Of a DNA stretch of 64,000 bases, positions 22,722 through 35,116 are shown in pieces. Source of the DNA: Tetracentron sinense (taxonomy: Eukaryota; Streptophyta; Magnoliopsida; Trochodendrales; Trochodendraceae); assembly GCA_015143295.1 (NCBI GenBank), contig CM026571.1:31648505-31712504 (forward strand), given 5' to 3'. Made by a program: the position numbers and the translations under genes. Every line of letters begins with the position of its first letter. The stretch's first letter is position 1. Below the pieces are notes generated by a model, which was not told the DNA's origin, made no database searches, and saw nothing but the letters and a program-made list of their open reading frames with translations.

Positions 22722-25123
22722 TGTAGCACCCCGAAACTTTTCGTACCTAATGAACAGCGTTTTCATAACCAATTGGCCTTTCATGTAGTCCAATTAATAA
22801 ATAAAGAAGAATTTGAAGATTCCAAACTATCAAAAATATTTCGTTTCAAATGACGAGTCCAACGCAAGTTGAATCGTCAAAATCTAACAAACGAGTTAAA
22901 AGTTATGACCGAAATACCCCAAGTGGTCTACAGGTGAAAATGATGAAAAACTAGGATTGACGATCGATCGCCACATGGCGACGATCAATCGTCACAAGCC
23001 CAGAAACCTGGGCAACCTACTGGAACTGGGATGATTGATCATCCAAAACATGACGATCGATCGCCCTGAACCTAAAAATTTGATGGCTTTCGGGAAGCTG
23101 GACGATCGATCGCCCAACACCGACGATCGATCTTCTAGAGACAGGAATCTGAGCAAGTTTACTGGAGTGTGGACAATCAATCATCCCAAGATCGACAATC
23201 GATCGTCATCGCGGAATTCTATTTTTTTAAAGACCCGAAATCAAGGGTTTCAACCCTTGGCCTATAAATAGAAAGCCTTTTGGGGGTTTTTGGTTAACCC
23301 TAAACCTAAGAGAGAAGAAATGAGAGAAAGATTGAAGGAAGAGAAGGGAGATTTGGGAAAATCTCCAAGGAGGATTTCATAAAAGATTAAGAGGAGAAGA
23401 GGGTTTTATCTTCCCCAATCAAGCATTCTTCAAGCAAGGGTTCTCCTCTACCATTGGGGTTTCTAATCCAAGGTTTTTCTTCAAGATCAAGCCTTGACCT
23501 CAAGGTTAGTACACCCTACTAACTCCCTTAGCAATAACCTAGGTTTATCTCTTGATAATGATGCTTTTTACCTTTTGTTCTTTCCTTTCCTTTGAAATAT
23601 GCTATTTTCCCCAAATGTGAACAAGATAAATGGAATGAATGGATGTGGATGTGTGGGGTGAATGTTTGAGGCGATGGATGCCATATAGATGTGATAGATG
23701 TTATGTGATGGAAATGGTGGAAGGGCATCTCACAAATAATGAACACACCTTGATGTTTTGATGAAAAGTATGCACCTAACAACTTAAATACATAGCCTAT
23801 GAAGATGTTCATATCAAGTATTTGATAAAATTCTCAAATGACAATTTGAATGAATGAATGAAAATTATGAAAGCATCAATTGAGTTATTCTTCCTAAATG
23901 ACTATCTTGATCAAATGCCCTACATGTTATCTACATTCCCACATGCTTATATTAGAAATGGAAATGTTATACTCATGTGATCCTTTCATTCAAGCATGTC
24001 ATCATGTTTACTACAATTGTTACACACACGCACACATGCATGCATGAATCGATTTTTCTTAAGCATATGTACACAAGAAACAACAAAAATAAGAATTATG
24101 ATTCATGATATGAATGATAAAGTTGGACATCGGATCAGTCAAGGGTAGGGCATATCCCTTGGATATGTCACACCTGGCTCACAAGAAAACAAGCAAATCG
24201 ATAAAGCCGAACATCGGGCCGGTCAAGGGTAGGGCATATCGCAAGATATGTCATACCTTGCTCACAAGAAAAACAAGTCAATGAGGTTGGTATACCCTTT
24301 TCTATATATATATATATTTCACTAAATGGAACTTACGTTCTCGGCTCACAAGTTGCTTCAAGGGCACTAACCTCTGGCTCACAAGAAACAAGCAAGTCAA
24401 GTCAAGAACAAACAAGATAAGTGATTCCAAGCAAGACAAGACAAGCATGTGTGATTCTTACGAACAAGACCAAGACAAGAACAAGACATGATTTTTAAAG
24501 TACGAGTTTTACTGGAGTTTTCGCATTCATTCAAGCATGTCAAGAATTATCACATTGTTTTACTTCAATGTTATTTGTTATATGCCATTATTCTTGTTTC
24601 AAATTGATATGATGAATTATATCTTGTTACCTTGTGTGATGGTTATTGCTATTGTTAACTAGTAGCTTGTACTCGTTGAGTATTCCATACTCAGCCGTAC
24701 TTTTATGTCGGTAGGTACCATAGACAACCTCAACCTTGAGCCGTGGGTTGAGGAAGACTATGTAGAGGAGAGAGAGCCTCTTATCCCGATGCAGTGGCAA
24801 GAGGATAGAGACCGAGACGTGTGGCCGTATCTAGACTACTGCTGAGAGCAGTGAGAGTGAGAGTCCCTTTTGTATTTTGAAAGGTGGGCATGTCTACCTT
24901 TACCCTTATGTTATGCTTGTATATGTAACTTGGAATACAGACAACCTTATATAGAAAATAAAAAGTTGGTTTACACTTCCACATTCATGTTATAGCTTCC
25001 GCACTCTGATTATCGTCTTTATAGTATTATGTTTACCTTGTTCATTACAGGATGGTTTGGCAGGTAAGTCTAGTCACCTCTAAAGTATCCCTTAACTCCT
25101 AGGGGGTATTTTGGGGCACGACA
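22722..25123 (+). mobile_element. Ty3/gypsy solo LTR inside gag-pol of another gypsy element
   Basis: It begins TGTAGCACCCCGAAAC and ends GGGGCACGACA (2402 bp). Flanking 5-mers are CGTGC (22717-22721) and CGTGT (25124-25128), an aged target duplication. The TATA box CCTATAAATAG is at 23261-23271, preceded by eight or so GACGATCGATCGTC-type palindromes (22960-23210). A GTTGAGTATTCCATACTCAG box near 24680 parallels that of the 11161-13615 LTR. Internal repeats of CTGGCTCACAAGAAACAAGC lie at about 24170-24400. No coding sequence. Confidence 0.8.
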
Positions 25124-26500
25124 CGTGTATTATAATTAACTAAGTGTCAACTCATATCATCAAAATTTTTCTTAACAACTTGATTTGATCGTACCTTGCA
25201 CAACATCATCTGATGCTTGTGCGTTCTGCTCGAACATGGCGAAGACCCTACCCTGGTTTGCTTGACGAGGCGGTTGTGTGGGACTAGAGGCTTGGAAAAA
25301 CCCCTGTTGAGAAGTCTGTCGAAACGGGGGCCTGTTCCCCTGAGACTGGGCTCAAAACTGCCTGCACGGACAATCTCTAATCTGGTGGCCCTAGTCACCA
25401 CAGTGGAAACATCCACCTAATAAATTCTGACAATCCCTAGTCTGGGTCTCCTACCACAATATGCGTAGACCTCAATGGTAAATGTAGAGGGTGCAGGCTA
25501 CGCATATTTAGTGGCCTGAGTAGTGGTGGGGCGAGGAGCCTGTGTAGTAGTCAGGCAAGGAACCTGTATAATAGTCAAACGGGGAGCTTGCGGTGCAAAA
25601 GGGGGAGGAACCTACGGTGTAAAAGGAGGCCAATGCAACTGTTGTGGCCCAAAAGTCTGGTACAGGGCAATCTTAGCCCTCTTCTCAGGTGGCGCTATGC
25701 CATTGGACTAGCCTTTAACCATTTCCCTTCTCTTGAAGAACTCCTCCGAGTTCATCTCTGCCAACTGGGACCTTGTCATAGACATCTGCATAGGTCACAT
25801 GACAAAACATAGGGACCCTATCTCTGAGATAACCCTTCAGGCCCCTTTCGAACTTCTTGGCCTTCATAGCCTCCCTGGCTATCATGTGTGGAGCAAATCG
25901 AGATAACTCTAAAAATTTGGCCTCGTACTCGGCCACCAACATATTACCCTGCCCCAGGATAATAAACTTCATCTCCTTCCTCTCTCTAACTCTTACGAGA
26001 AAATGTTTCTCGTAGAAGATATCTAGAAACTCTCTCCATGTCCACTTATGACCCGCTTGAGTCAAATCCCTCATCCAAATAGTGGACCTCCACCAATGGT
26101 CTACCTCACCTTCCATCATAAAGGTGGCCTACGTAACTCTCTTCCCCTCAATCGACCTCAAATCAAAGAACAACTTCTCCATCTGCATAATCCATGCCTC
26201 TAGGACTAATGGATTGATGTTGCCGTAGAAGACGGGAGGCCTCATCCTCTGAAAAGCCTCAATAACCACCAGTGCTCCATGCGAGGGAGGAGGTGGCGGT
26301 ACCACAACTGGTATGGTAGCAGGTTGCCTAGCTACGAGCATGGTCAATGTCTCAGCTATCGAAGCAAAGGCCTGAGCAAAGTCGGGTAGTACATCACCCG
26401 CTAGAGGAGAAGATGATCCATTACTCCTAGTATGGTGTCCATGACCCCGTGTGCCATGCCTCATGACTGAGTCCTGAGAACAATAGCAAAACATGAGTCT
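25124..26500 (-). pseudogene. Gypsy gag remnant
   Basis: An N-terminal basic Gly/His-rich stretch (MRHGTRGHGHHTRS) is followed by a Pro-rich linker and then MRPPVFYGNINPLVLEAWI, the classic plant gypsy gag opening. A capsid core follows (about 25715-26119; TWREFLDIFYEKHF, FLELSRFAPHM). C-terminal sequence with a zinc-knuckle-like stretch lies around 25300-25420. It would form the particle shell in an active element. Broken; a few breaks. Confidence 0.7.
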
Positions 26501-26774
26501 AACTCGGAAACCATGATTATTTAAGCATTGAAGTTCAACAACATCAAGTATTCATATAAGAATAGAGCATATATCAATATATACACACTATAGCATAATA
26601 ATACCCTTGAGGTTCCTAGCGAAGCTAAGACACAAGATCGATTTAGTTCTAACCGGTTATGGACTAAGACTAAATCATTAGTCTCTACTTGGAATACAAC
26701 TCTCTATACGGACCTAATGCCTTGTCTCAATCATGGTATCAGACTCTAAGTGACCCTAGAGAACCTAATGCCTA

Positions 26775-26788
26775 GGCTCTGATACCAA
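26775..26788 (-). other. Primer binding site of the gypsy element
   Basis: Minus strand TTGGTATCAGAGCC, complementary to initiator tRNA-Met, lies just inside the LTR end ..GAGTCACAACA (LTR inner edge at 26792 on the + strand). Confidence 0.8.
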
Positions 26789-26791
26789 CTT

Positions 26792-29700
26792 TGTTGTGAC
26801 TCAAAATCCCCCTTAGAAGTTTAGGAGACTTTGGCTCGTGACTTGACTTGTCATATCAAACTATCTTGCACAATATACAAAGGCATGCTAATAGTGGAAG
26901 CAAAAATTTCTTTTCATAAAATAACTGTATTCCAAGAGTTTATACAAAATAACAAAGTAAAGAGCAAACAACTTCGATCAACAAAAATTTTATACATGTC
27001 ACTCGCTCACATCGCTCAATAATATGCCTCATAAGGCCACCTATCAATATCTTTTCCCTTATTGGGATGACCATCTACTGGCTCCTCAACATACTCCTCT
27101 TCGACCTATGGCTCCGATGCACAAATGTCAAAGGGAGTACCTGTCGATGTCAAAATGCATGGCTAAGTATTGAAACACTCAGCGTGTACAAGCTACTAAT
27201 AACAATGATATAATATACATCATAGTATGCTTGAAATTAAAATAGTACAACTCATATGCATGCTGATGTGCTCAAATATAATTAACTCGAACGCACACTT
27301 TCTATTATAAGATAGCGGCAAAATCGGGTTGATCCACAGAGACTTGTTAAATGAGTACTAAGATTAATTTAGAATTTCTTAATAGATTTAATAAAAATTG
27401 ATTTAAAATTTTATGCTAAGATGATAATTAAAAATAAAATAAAACTAATTGAACAAATAAAAGAAAAGAAGAAATCTTTTGTTAAAGTAGAATAAGAATA
27501 GGGGATCCAGATTTCACCAAAAATATACTAAGATTAATCTTAAAATTAATTTTCTAAATTATCCAATTAAACATATCCAATAAGCAAGCAAATGCTTTGG
27601 ATCGGAAGATAGATCTTATAAAAAATTTAATTAAATTCATATTTAAATATTTTGTAACAATATAATAATTTTTTTTTTTTTTGAGAATTTAAAAATTAAA
27701 AAAAGATAGATCTTACCAGTTCTTGGTTTCCTCATTTTCCCCTTATCACGAGTTAGCCGAACATTGTAGCATTTAAGATAAAACCGATGAAATAAACATC
27801 CTACTCTTCATTGATGTTGATCATCTTTTTTTACACCACTCCTTCCTCCACTCTTACGAAATAAAAAATTATAGAAAAGAAAAGAAAATGGTAGAGAGAA
27901 AAGAGAGTAAGATTTAGGCTAGAGAGATTGAGAGAGAGAGAGAGAGAGAGAAGAGCTAAAGGACAAAACCCTAGAAAAATAAGAGAGAAAGGAAGCAAGA
28001 GAGAGAGAGAATGTATAGAAAATGAGAGAGCCCCCCACACGTCCTTGGGGGGGAGGTTCTCTTCCCTTTTACTATTCTTCTCCTTTTTTAGAAAAAGATT
28101 CTCCCTTCTAAAAAGTGAAACATTCCATTTTTTAAAAAGAGTAATTCCCCTTTTTTGGAATTTATTCAAAACTCCCCTTTTCTTTGTATCAATTCACATC
28201 ACTTTCACATCTTTCAAAATGTCTTCCATATTTGTAGATCATTGCATAGACTTGGGCTTTAGGCTTCTTTGATTGGATCTTGAACTTGGGTTTTGACACT
28301 TGGACTTGAGCCATTGAATTGGATACTCTAAATTTGACTTGGGCATTTAGCTTCTTAACTTGGGTTTTGAATTGGGTCTTTCTTCTCTAATTCCTTGATT
28401 TAGCCTCATTCCTATGCAACTTAAAAGTATGCCTCTTTTTAATTTTAGAAAAACAGTTCTTGGGTGGCATACATCGAATCCCAAGATCTGACTATAGTTC
28501 TAATTGATTTTAGTCAATGAAGGATAAAATAATAATCACCTTTGCGACTTTGATATTGATAAGTCAACTCCACGGTTTGAAATGATAGAATGCTATCCGC
28601 AAAACTTCGCAAGTGAAAAGTCTCCTTCACGATTTACATGAACCTTCTTTTTCCTCTAAAGCTTTTCTCTAATGGAAGTTAATGGCTCTTCCAATTCAAG
28701 CTCTATAATCTTTTATTCTTTTCTTGATTAACAAGATTGGTTCTGCTTTTGTTCAAGATCCAAACTAGAATCAAGAGTGAAGAATGGGAGAGATGACCTT
28801 ACAACTATCAAAGAAGGGAGAGGGGGGCATGAACTATTGGAGAGGGAGAGAGAGAAAACGCTAGAGAGAGAATAATAATAAGTCAAGTCCAAAGGGTGGG
28901 TGTTCCACCCTATTTATAGAATTGCTTGGATTGCTTTCTTGTAATCCAAGACTTCTCTCTCTTATCCTAATCGAATTAGAATTCCCTCAAAAAGATTCAT
29001 TAATGATAATTCCTAATTAATTAGGATTTATCTTAATAAGAAACCAATTTTATCCTTTAGTAACAAACTAATCTTATCATTATCTTAATAGGGAATCGTT
29101 AGTAACAAACTAATGCAATCTCTATTAAATAGGGATTCTTTAATTAGCAACTAAGCAATCTAATCTCAAACTATTAGAAGATAAGATCACCTAACTAACT
29201 AAAGAGATAAGGTTCCACATGAAGTGGGCGTCCCACCCTAGGTGGGCCCACTTCGACACGCCCCTTTTAGGGTTCTAAACCCTTTTGGTCATTGTTTGAT
29301 CTTGATCAAAAATCCCCTATGGGTCCTACCCATATGGTTAATCACATTTTATGTGATTTCACCTATTAGAGCTTCATTATACCATATAGTGATATTCTTA
29401 GAGAAATTAATTAATTTAATTAATAATTAAATTAAAAGTTCTAAGAAGGTCCTAGTGTGTGGGATCTAAAGGGATCTCATATTTCCGGTTGTGGGACCAA
29501 GTGCTTAACCTTTTTGGTTAAAGCCTTGTTACTAGGAAACACTTTCTTATAACACCATTAGGATCATAAAATTTTATCTATGTCTCTGGACTTTCACTAA
29601 TCACAATAATGTCCATTAACATAATGGGACTAACCCTCAGAAATTAGAAAATTACTTGCAGGTATTTATATTACAAGATTTGTTTACAGATGCGTTCTTC

Positions 29701-32306
29701 CACTTTCAATATTGTTATAAGCTTACAGGACAATATCTTATACTGTCTATAATCCCTAGCTTATAATGAGAACCCTTTCTCTTTGATACTTGGACTTTCC
29801 CTAGTCAAACTATTTAAAAGAAATAATAATTATTATCATATTCCTTTTATATAAAAATAAACTTTTCGATAAAACCATTTCATCGATAAATATCAGCACT
29901 GGTTTTCCAAGTCCGGTTTGACAAGTATCAACTCAATATAAATGACTCTAGAAGAGTAGTGAAATCCTTGTTGAGCATACACACACTTCTCCTAGTATAG
30001 CATACATAACCCAACGAGCCTGTATTTAGTCCAGTGTGTTGGACATTGGTGATTGGCTACATCAAAGCTATATAGACAAATACTAGAGAAGATGTCGACC
30101 TCTCAGGTTAAGGACAATCTGTCAAATGGACTACCTTCAACATATAGACAATATATTTCTAAGGGTATCCATTGAGCGATCCAGTTGCAATATAAGTACT
30201 TCTTACTTATATCCACATCTTAGTCAAGAGACTTTTCTCTTAGTGATTGAGATTCATCACTCCATCATATGGAACTAACAATATGTAAGTTAGTAGGAAT
30301 ACATTGTCTAGATGTATCCTAAATAACTTAGAACAATTCTAGGTCCACAAGGAACCGGAAAACCATATCTCCTTAGCAATTAGTTAACAACTAATTGAAT
30401 GGTTTTCCTACAATGTTACCTAAGGGACAAAGTAATTTCATCTGATGAGATACTTTTAATATGTTACCCAATGTAGAAGACAATGTGTGAATGTAAAATA
30501 TGCTTTTATTGATTAAGTAGACTAATACAATTCCGGAATAGATTTCGTAGGCATATATGTCTAACAGAATTCTCTCAAATTCCTACATAATAAGAGAAAG
30601 GCTATCATTGGAAAAGATAAAAAACTAACATATGCAAATAAAGGGGTAGTAATTAACATTATTCTATGCACATCACATGCATAAATCCAAGTGTGAAACC
30701 CCTTCTTAAAATCATATGTGCATGCTTATTTAATCATACTTAAAAGCTTACTTTTCGTGTTTTTAAAATATGTTTTTCGTTCTTAAAACATAGTTCTTGT
30801 CATGTGAGAATCATGTTTGTCTTGTTTGAATCGTGTTTGTCTTGTCTTGTTCTTGCGTGAATCATGTTTGTCTTGTAACACATGCTTGAAGCCAGATGTT
30901 AGTGCTTTGAAAACGAATTGAAGTCGGGTATGTAAATACCCTTCATTGAATATGCTTGAAAATGGCAACTAACATCCTTGACCAATCCTTCTATTTGACA
31001 TTATCATTCTTGCTTATCTTTTCTTGAAGTCGGATGTGACATATCCTTGGATATGCCCTATCCTTGACCAACCCAAAGTTTGGCTTTATCATGCGTGCTT
31101 GTATAAATCATAATTTGTCTATTTTGAAATTCTTGGGAACTTGTAACTTAAAGAAAAACCCGATTATGCAACGCATACATATGCATCAGTGTTTGTGAAC
31201 ATCATGGTAGACTTAAAAAACTCTTAAACATCCAAACATGCTCTTGTAATTTCATTTCAACCATTAGTATAAGCATACACAGGCTGCACATCTTCATTTC
31301 ATCAATAAACATGTTTTTCATTTTACTTTTTTCATATTTAAAGCATAATAATGAAAATAGAAGATGATATTTACTCATGCAAGATCATACACATCAACAT
31401 CATCCAAACTAACCCTTTTCTTTCACCCTTAGTGACAATAAATCATAACCAAGTTAACTAGTAGGGTGTACCTACCTTTCAAATACGAAATTCCTTTAGT
31501 TGAGAGCTTTAGAAAGGTTGAGGAGACTTGAAGGGGCAAAACCAAGCTTCTACCTTGATCTCAAGACCAACCAAGACAAACCCTAGAAGAAACTTTAGCC
31601 TTCCCTCTTCTTATCTCTTAAAATTTCCCAATTGCTGCCCTAGAGGGTTTATGAAACCCTAACCCACGAAATTGGATATTTATAGGCTAAGGGGTGGTCA
31701 AAGATCAAAATACCCTTAATGAAATGGCTTAAAATGACCAAATAAGGCAAAATCGCATAAGCAATCGGCCGGAGGTGTCCATCGGTCAAAAAACCTCTCT
31801 CTAGAAAATTTCTCCATACAAAATCGCATAAGCAGTCGACCGGTAGTGGATGGGTCGACCGGTCATGGGCACCGGTCAACTGGTTGGCCCCTAATTTGTC
31901 TGGTTTGCTTGTTTTTCCCATTTTTAACACTTAAAACGTTTTTCTCTTTGCTTTCTTTTCATCCCTTAGGGCCTTAATACATACCATTAAATATACATAA
32001 TGTGTTCACACTCCTTCAACCCATTTTTAATTGAACACATGACATAACAGTTCAATGTTATATCAATCTCATTTCCTTGACACTTAAGAGTATTTTTACT
32101 CTTAGCTTCGAACACCCAAAACCCAATCATGAACACATAGTCTTATACACTTTTCTTTACACATACAATACCAAATGCAAACAGCAAACAAACTCCATTT
32201 CATTAATCATTACATGAACAAAAAAATTACATGAAGGTTTTGGCCTTTTACAAGACTAGTGCATGACACTATTCACAACACTATCCACGGTGTCATGATG
32301 TGACAC
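26792..32306 (-). repeat. Gypsy 5' LTR, split by a non-coding insertion
   Basis: The inner end is TGTTGTGACTC at 26792 (+ strand). The outer end is probably at about 32306 (minus strand TGTGTCACATCATGACACC), although 32280 is also possible. The two LTR parts are about 26792-27280 and 30567-32306. On the minus strand the TATA box CTATAAATAT is at about 31676-31685. It is preceded by a cluster of GTCGACCGGTC-type palindromes (31760-31885). TTGTCTTGTTTG-type short repeats near 30800-30870 mirror those of the solo LTR at 24400-24490. Confidence 0.6.
27280..30566. mobile_element. Non-coding retroelement-like insertion in the gypsy LTR
   Basis: This stretch interrupts the gypsy LTR. Its right part (about 29930-30566) matches the LTR end at 1-603 and finishes TATATGTCTAACA. 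Its left part starts near 27280 with CGAACGCACACTTTC and GTTGATCCACAGAGACTTG, a phrase seen in non-coding plant retroelement sequence. The two parts may be one element or two. A (GA)n tract lies at about 27925-28010, and short frames across it are artefacts. No coding region and no target duplication were found, so the left boundary is approximate. Confidence 0.45.
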
Positions 32307-32811
32307 AGTTATCGTATAATTTCAGTTATAAAAAACAGCAGTTACTTAGTATATGATGTGACATCTTTTTATTGGATCAACCAAGGATGGTCTGCCATGT
32401 AAGACTACACATAACGTCAACCTCAAGGGAAATTCGAAAGATTCGAGGTATGCCACGTGGCGTCAACCGGTTTGAGGAATGATATGTGGCATCAACCGGC
32501 ATATAATATTAGTTTATATAGATATAGATAGATATATAGATTTCACGTATAATAGATTATTTTTAGGGGTACATGATATACTGTTAGGCTGCAATCCCTA
32601 TTAGCAAAGTTAGTATCTGTTCTTGAATTCGAAAATCAAAATCTGTATTTTATGCGATATCTACAATCAGGCTAGGATTAAGATGGGCTTTATTCGGACC
32701 TGGTAGAGTCAAATTTGATTCAGTGAGAGCCATGCTCTCAATAACCCAAGGGGTTTTTGGGAGAGGCCCTTACAAGGGAAGGGAGAGATGTGTTTGGCCG
32801 TTAGCGTGTAA
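32307..32811. other. Intergenic spacer, no gene seen
   Basis: It contains two related phrases GCCACGTGGCGTCAACCGG and ATATGTGGCATCAACCGG (about 32452-32502) and a short TATAGATATAGATAGATAT microsatellite (about 32516-32540). Nothing else was recognised. Confidence 0.5.
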
Positions 32812-32984
32812 GGGACCGTTTGGCATCACTCCCGGGGAACAATTCTCTATTCCTCAGGACAATTCCAAAAAACATTCTCATTTTAGAGTAAGAATTGAGG
32901 AGTAAAAAAATGTTACTTGTAAGAACTAATTCTTGAAGAGGAATAAAAAGGGGTAGTGATTAGCCCACCATGCATTTGATTATG

Positions 32985-33290
32985 TAGTCAAATGTTGTGT
33001 CTATGTGTCCCTTTTAATACCCTTTAACTATGGTTAAGCTTTAAAAAAAGGTTATTATTTAAGTTTTGTTTTTCTTTTTGAAAAGGAAAATAGTTAATGT
33101 ACCCATGGTTCCCATTTTGTAACGGAATGGCCGATCCTCATTGGTCCATGCCCCAATTTTAATTACTCACCTGTTGTGGTTAAGATTCACTCACTTGTAG
33201 GGTGTAGCAATCCAACCATAGTTTTTCAAAAAAATATATTAGTTTTAATTTAGTTAAGCTTAATCAGGGTGGGTTAAAGGGGTGTTAACA
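32985..33290. repeat. Degenerate TTAACC/GGTTAA foldback remnant
   Basis: It contains TGTGTCCCTTTTAATACCC, AACTATGGTTAAGC, TGTGGTTAAGATTCACTCAC and GTTAAGCTTAATC. These are the same words as in the foldback at 33650-33870 and the triple repeat in the CPSF73-I intron (61495-61910). It looks like a decayed member of one small repeat family. Confidence 0.5.
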
Positions 33291-33569
33291 GGGACACGAG
33301 GACACGGGGTAAGATATGAAACGAACCCGCACAAATTTTCCAGGCTTACTTGGTGTGGCGGGCTGCAGGCTCTCGTCGCACCCTCAGGGATTAGTCCTAA
33401 CCCAAAGGGTTGGGGACACCTCGAGTTTTCGAAAAAAGATATGAAATGGACCCTTGAGTTTGCTAAGCAATGCTAAATTAAGGTTTGATTACTTAACCCT
33501 AAGAATGAGTGAATCTTAAAAAGAGTTTGATGAGTGTTAAAAAAGGAAGGAATGCGGCGGTAAGTTAAA

Positions 33570-33931
33570 GACTGGTGATCTTCTCCGGTTGTAACCGGTT
33601 TTTGACAAAACCGGTTACTCCCATGTGGTCACCAAATGCCCATTTTTACACCTCTTAACTGTGGTTAAGATTCACCTACCCCTAGGGTTCACCCACCTAT
33701 ATTTGGTTTTTAGAAAAAATATTTAAAATAAATTAACCCTAGGAGTTGGTAAAAAACCACGGTTAACAATTTTTTTTTTATATTTTAAAAAAAAACCAAG
33801 AATAGGTGGGTGAACCTTAGAGGTGAGTGAATCTTAACCATAGTTAAGAGGTCTCAAAAGGGACATGTGGCCACCTCAAGGGTGTAACCGGTTTTGGCAA
33901 AACCGGTTACAACTGGAGAGGAATAGGTGCC
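33570..33931. mobile_element. Mutator-like MITE, 362 bp, with 9-bp target duplication
   Basis: TAAGTTAAA occurs directly at both edges (33561-33569 and 33932-33940). The body is a near-complete inverted repeat with arms of about 175 bp around about 33752. Each arm carries a smaller palindrome built from GTAACCGG..CCGGTTAC (33590-33628 and 33873-33912) and a TTAACTGTGGTTAAGATTCAC stretch. A 9-bp duplication and long arms fit a non-autonomous Mutator (MULE) element. No coding capacity. Confidence 0.8.
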
Positions 33932-33959
33932 TAAGTTAAAAGCATTTCCCAATAAAAAC

Positions 33960-34330
33960 ACGGGTTCACATTTCTCACACGTTAGGTTCTTTGAGACTTG
34001 AGAGTGAACCAGCGCCGATCACCTTGGCTCTTCCATCTCTCCGGCGACTTTCTGCGGGACGCTCTCCGACAAGGTAGCTTTTCTGTCACTCTCTCTCTCT
34101 CTCCGGCAATGCCCTTCACCCCTTTATTCTCCGTCTTCCTCATCCCTTTCTCTCATGGGGTTCTAGCCCCCTTCAGAGTTCAGAGAGAACCTTGATGGAC
34201 GGAACATAGCCAAGTTTGGTACCCCCGTGACTGGGTTTCGGTTGAAGAAATTTGGTGGGGTTAATGGCAATGGTGCTGCTGTTGGTGGTGGATACGGCTG
34301 TAGCCGTGGTCGCGGCTAATTTATTTCATA
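33960..34330 (+). other. Unrecognised gene-like CT-rich sequence
   Basis: A CT-rich stretch (with CTCTCTCTCTCTC) resembling a plant 5' UTR is followed by an open stretch ending in a Gly/Arg-rich tail (about 34205-34320: AKFGTPVTGFRLKKFGG, then GGGYGCSRGRG and stop). I do not recognise a family, and there is no clear ATG or splice context. It lies between the PIF/Harbinger-like TIRs, so it may be host gene sequence captured or overrun by the transposon. From 34330 to 35100 the sequence is AT-rich with no gene seen. Confidence 0.3.
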
Positions 34331-35116
34331 CTCTCTTTTCTATTCTTCCACTTAGATTTATTCTTTATATTTTGTGGGGTTGTCTTATGTTCAGTTGTTT
34401 GATTACATTCTGATGTCACTATAAACACTTGTGCAGTAACACATAACGCATGGTAGTTGTTTGATAAAATGCTTAGAACAGTCATCTCTTTTGTTTTCTG
34501 TGTTTTTGAAGTCCTAAAACAGTGCATACAAAATGCATTGGAGACGTATGACTTGAGTTTAAGCTTATTTGCGATTTTCCTTGTGGGGTTGATCTTAGGA
34601 CCCCAACACCTTCTTGGGTATGTAGAATTTCTCCTTTTGTGTTGTAACTTCCTCCAAATTTTCTTATGTGTACTGTTAATGACAGATAATATTCTCCATC
34701 AGCTATTTATGGCTTCGAATTAACAACAAATGGGGAATGTGTATGGGATCTGGAATTTGAAGTTATTAGTTTGCTTAGCTCTAATAATAAATTTGTTTCA
34801 ATAATATTTTTATCTCATTTTATTTTAATCTTCTCCCCCAAGAAGTTAGTTTTTATCTCTTTTGATTAGGATCATTGCAACTCATTCATATGGGAAATTA
34901 ATCTCACTTTTTTTTAATAGTAAATTTTGATGAATTTAGTTTTATAATGGAAAAAATAAATTAATTTTTTTGATTCCATCCAAATGTGATTTGTTATTTA
35001 TGTTCTATAGAACAAACTCTAGCTGATTGTTGCCAACGTGTTTCAGAACATATTCTCATGAAGAACAATTTTTCTTTAGAACCGGAGAATCACCATAATT
35101 GATGCCAAACGGCCCC

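Larger units (their letters stand above)
22331..32306 (-). mobile_element. Ty3/gypsy element, broken, with nested insertions
   Basis: A minus-strand gypsy fossil. Right to left: 5' LTR (26792 to about 32306, split by other DNA at about 27280-30566), PBS (26775-26788), gag (about 26494 to 25150), and the start of pol with protease (22363-22710). A solo LTR (22722-25123) separates gag and protease. Sequence beyond protease is lost or lies elsewhere, so no 3' LTR is paired. Gag has a capsid region with WW.STIWMRDL and a Retrotrans_gag pattern; protease has DIGSTHSFIS and VILGMDWL. This wording is typical of plant Del/Tekay-like chromoviruses. Broken, with several breaks. Confidence 0.7.
32812..35116. 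mobile_element. PIF/Harbinger-like TIR element, no transposase
   Basis: GGGACCGTTTGGCATCA at 32812 is mirrored by TGATGCCAAACGGCCCC ending at 35116 (17-bp TIR, one mismatch), with TAA on both sides (32809-32811 and 35117-35119). A 3-bp TAA/TTA duplication and a GGGCC-rich TIR are the marks of Tourist/PIF-Harbinger elements. No transposase or DDE domain is visible, so it is non-autonomous. Inside are TTAACC-rich foldbacks, a Mutator-like MITE (33570-33931) and gene-like CT-rich sequence (33960-34330) that could be captured host DNA. The alternative is two unrelated ends facing each other. Confidence 0.65.

Noticed and set aside
27831-28272. 112- and 114-residue frames, one Arg/Glu-rich, one hydrophobic
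   Set aside because: They translate a (GA)n microsatellite and surrounding AT-rich DNA on opposite strands.
33275-33480. Possible SINE (GGGTTGGGGACACCTCGAG and a GGTTCG-like word)
   Set aside because: No convincing A and B boxes at the right spacing, no A tail and no duplication seen.
34457-34723. 88-residue hydrophobic frame resembling a membrane protein
   Set aside because: AT-rich sequence, no ATG context or family resemblance; likely chance.
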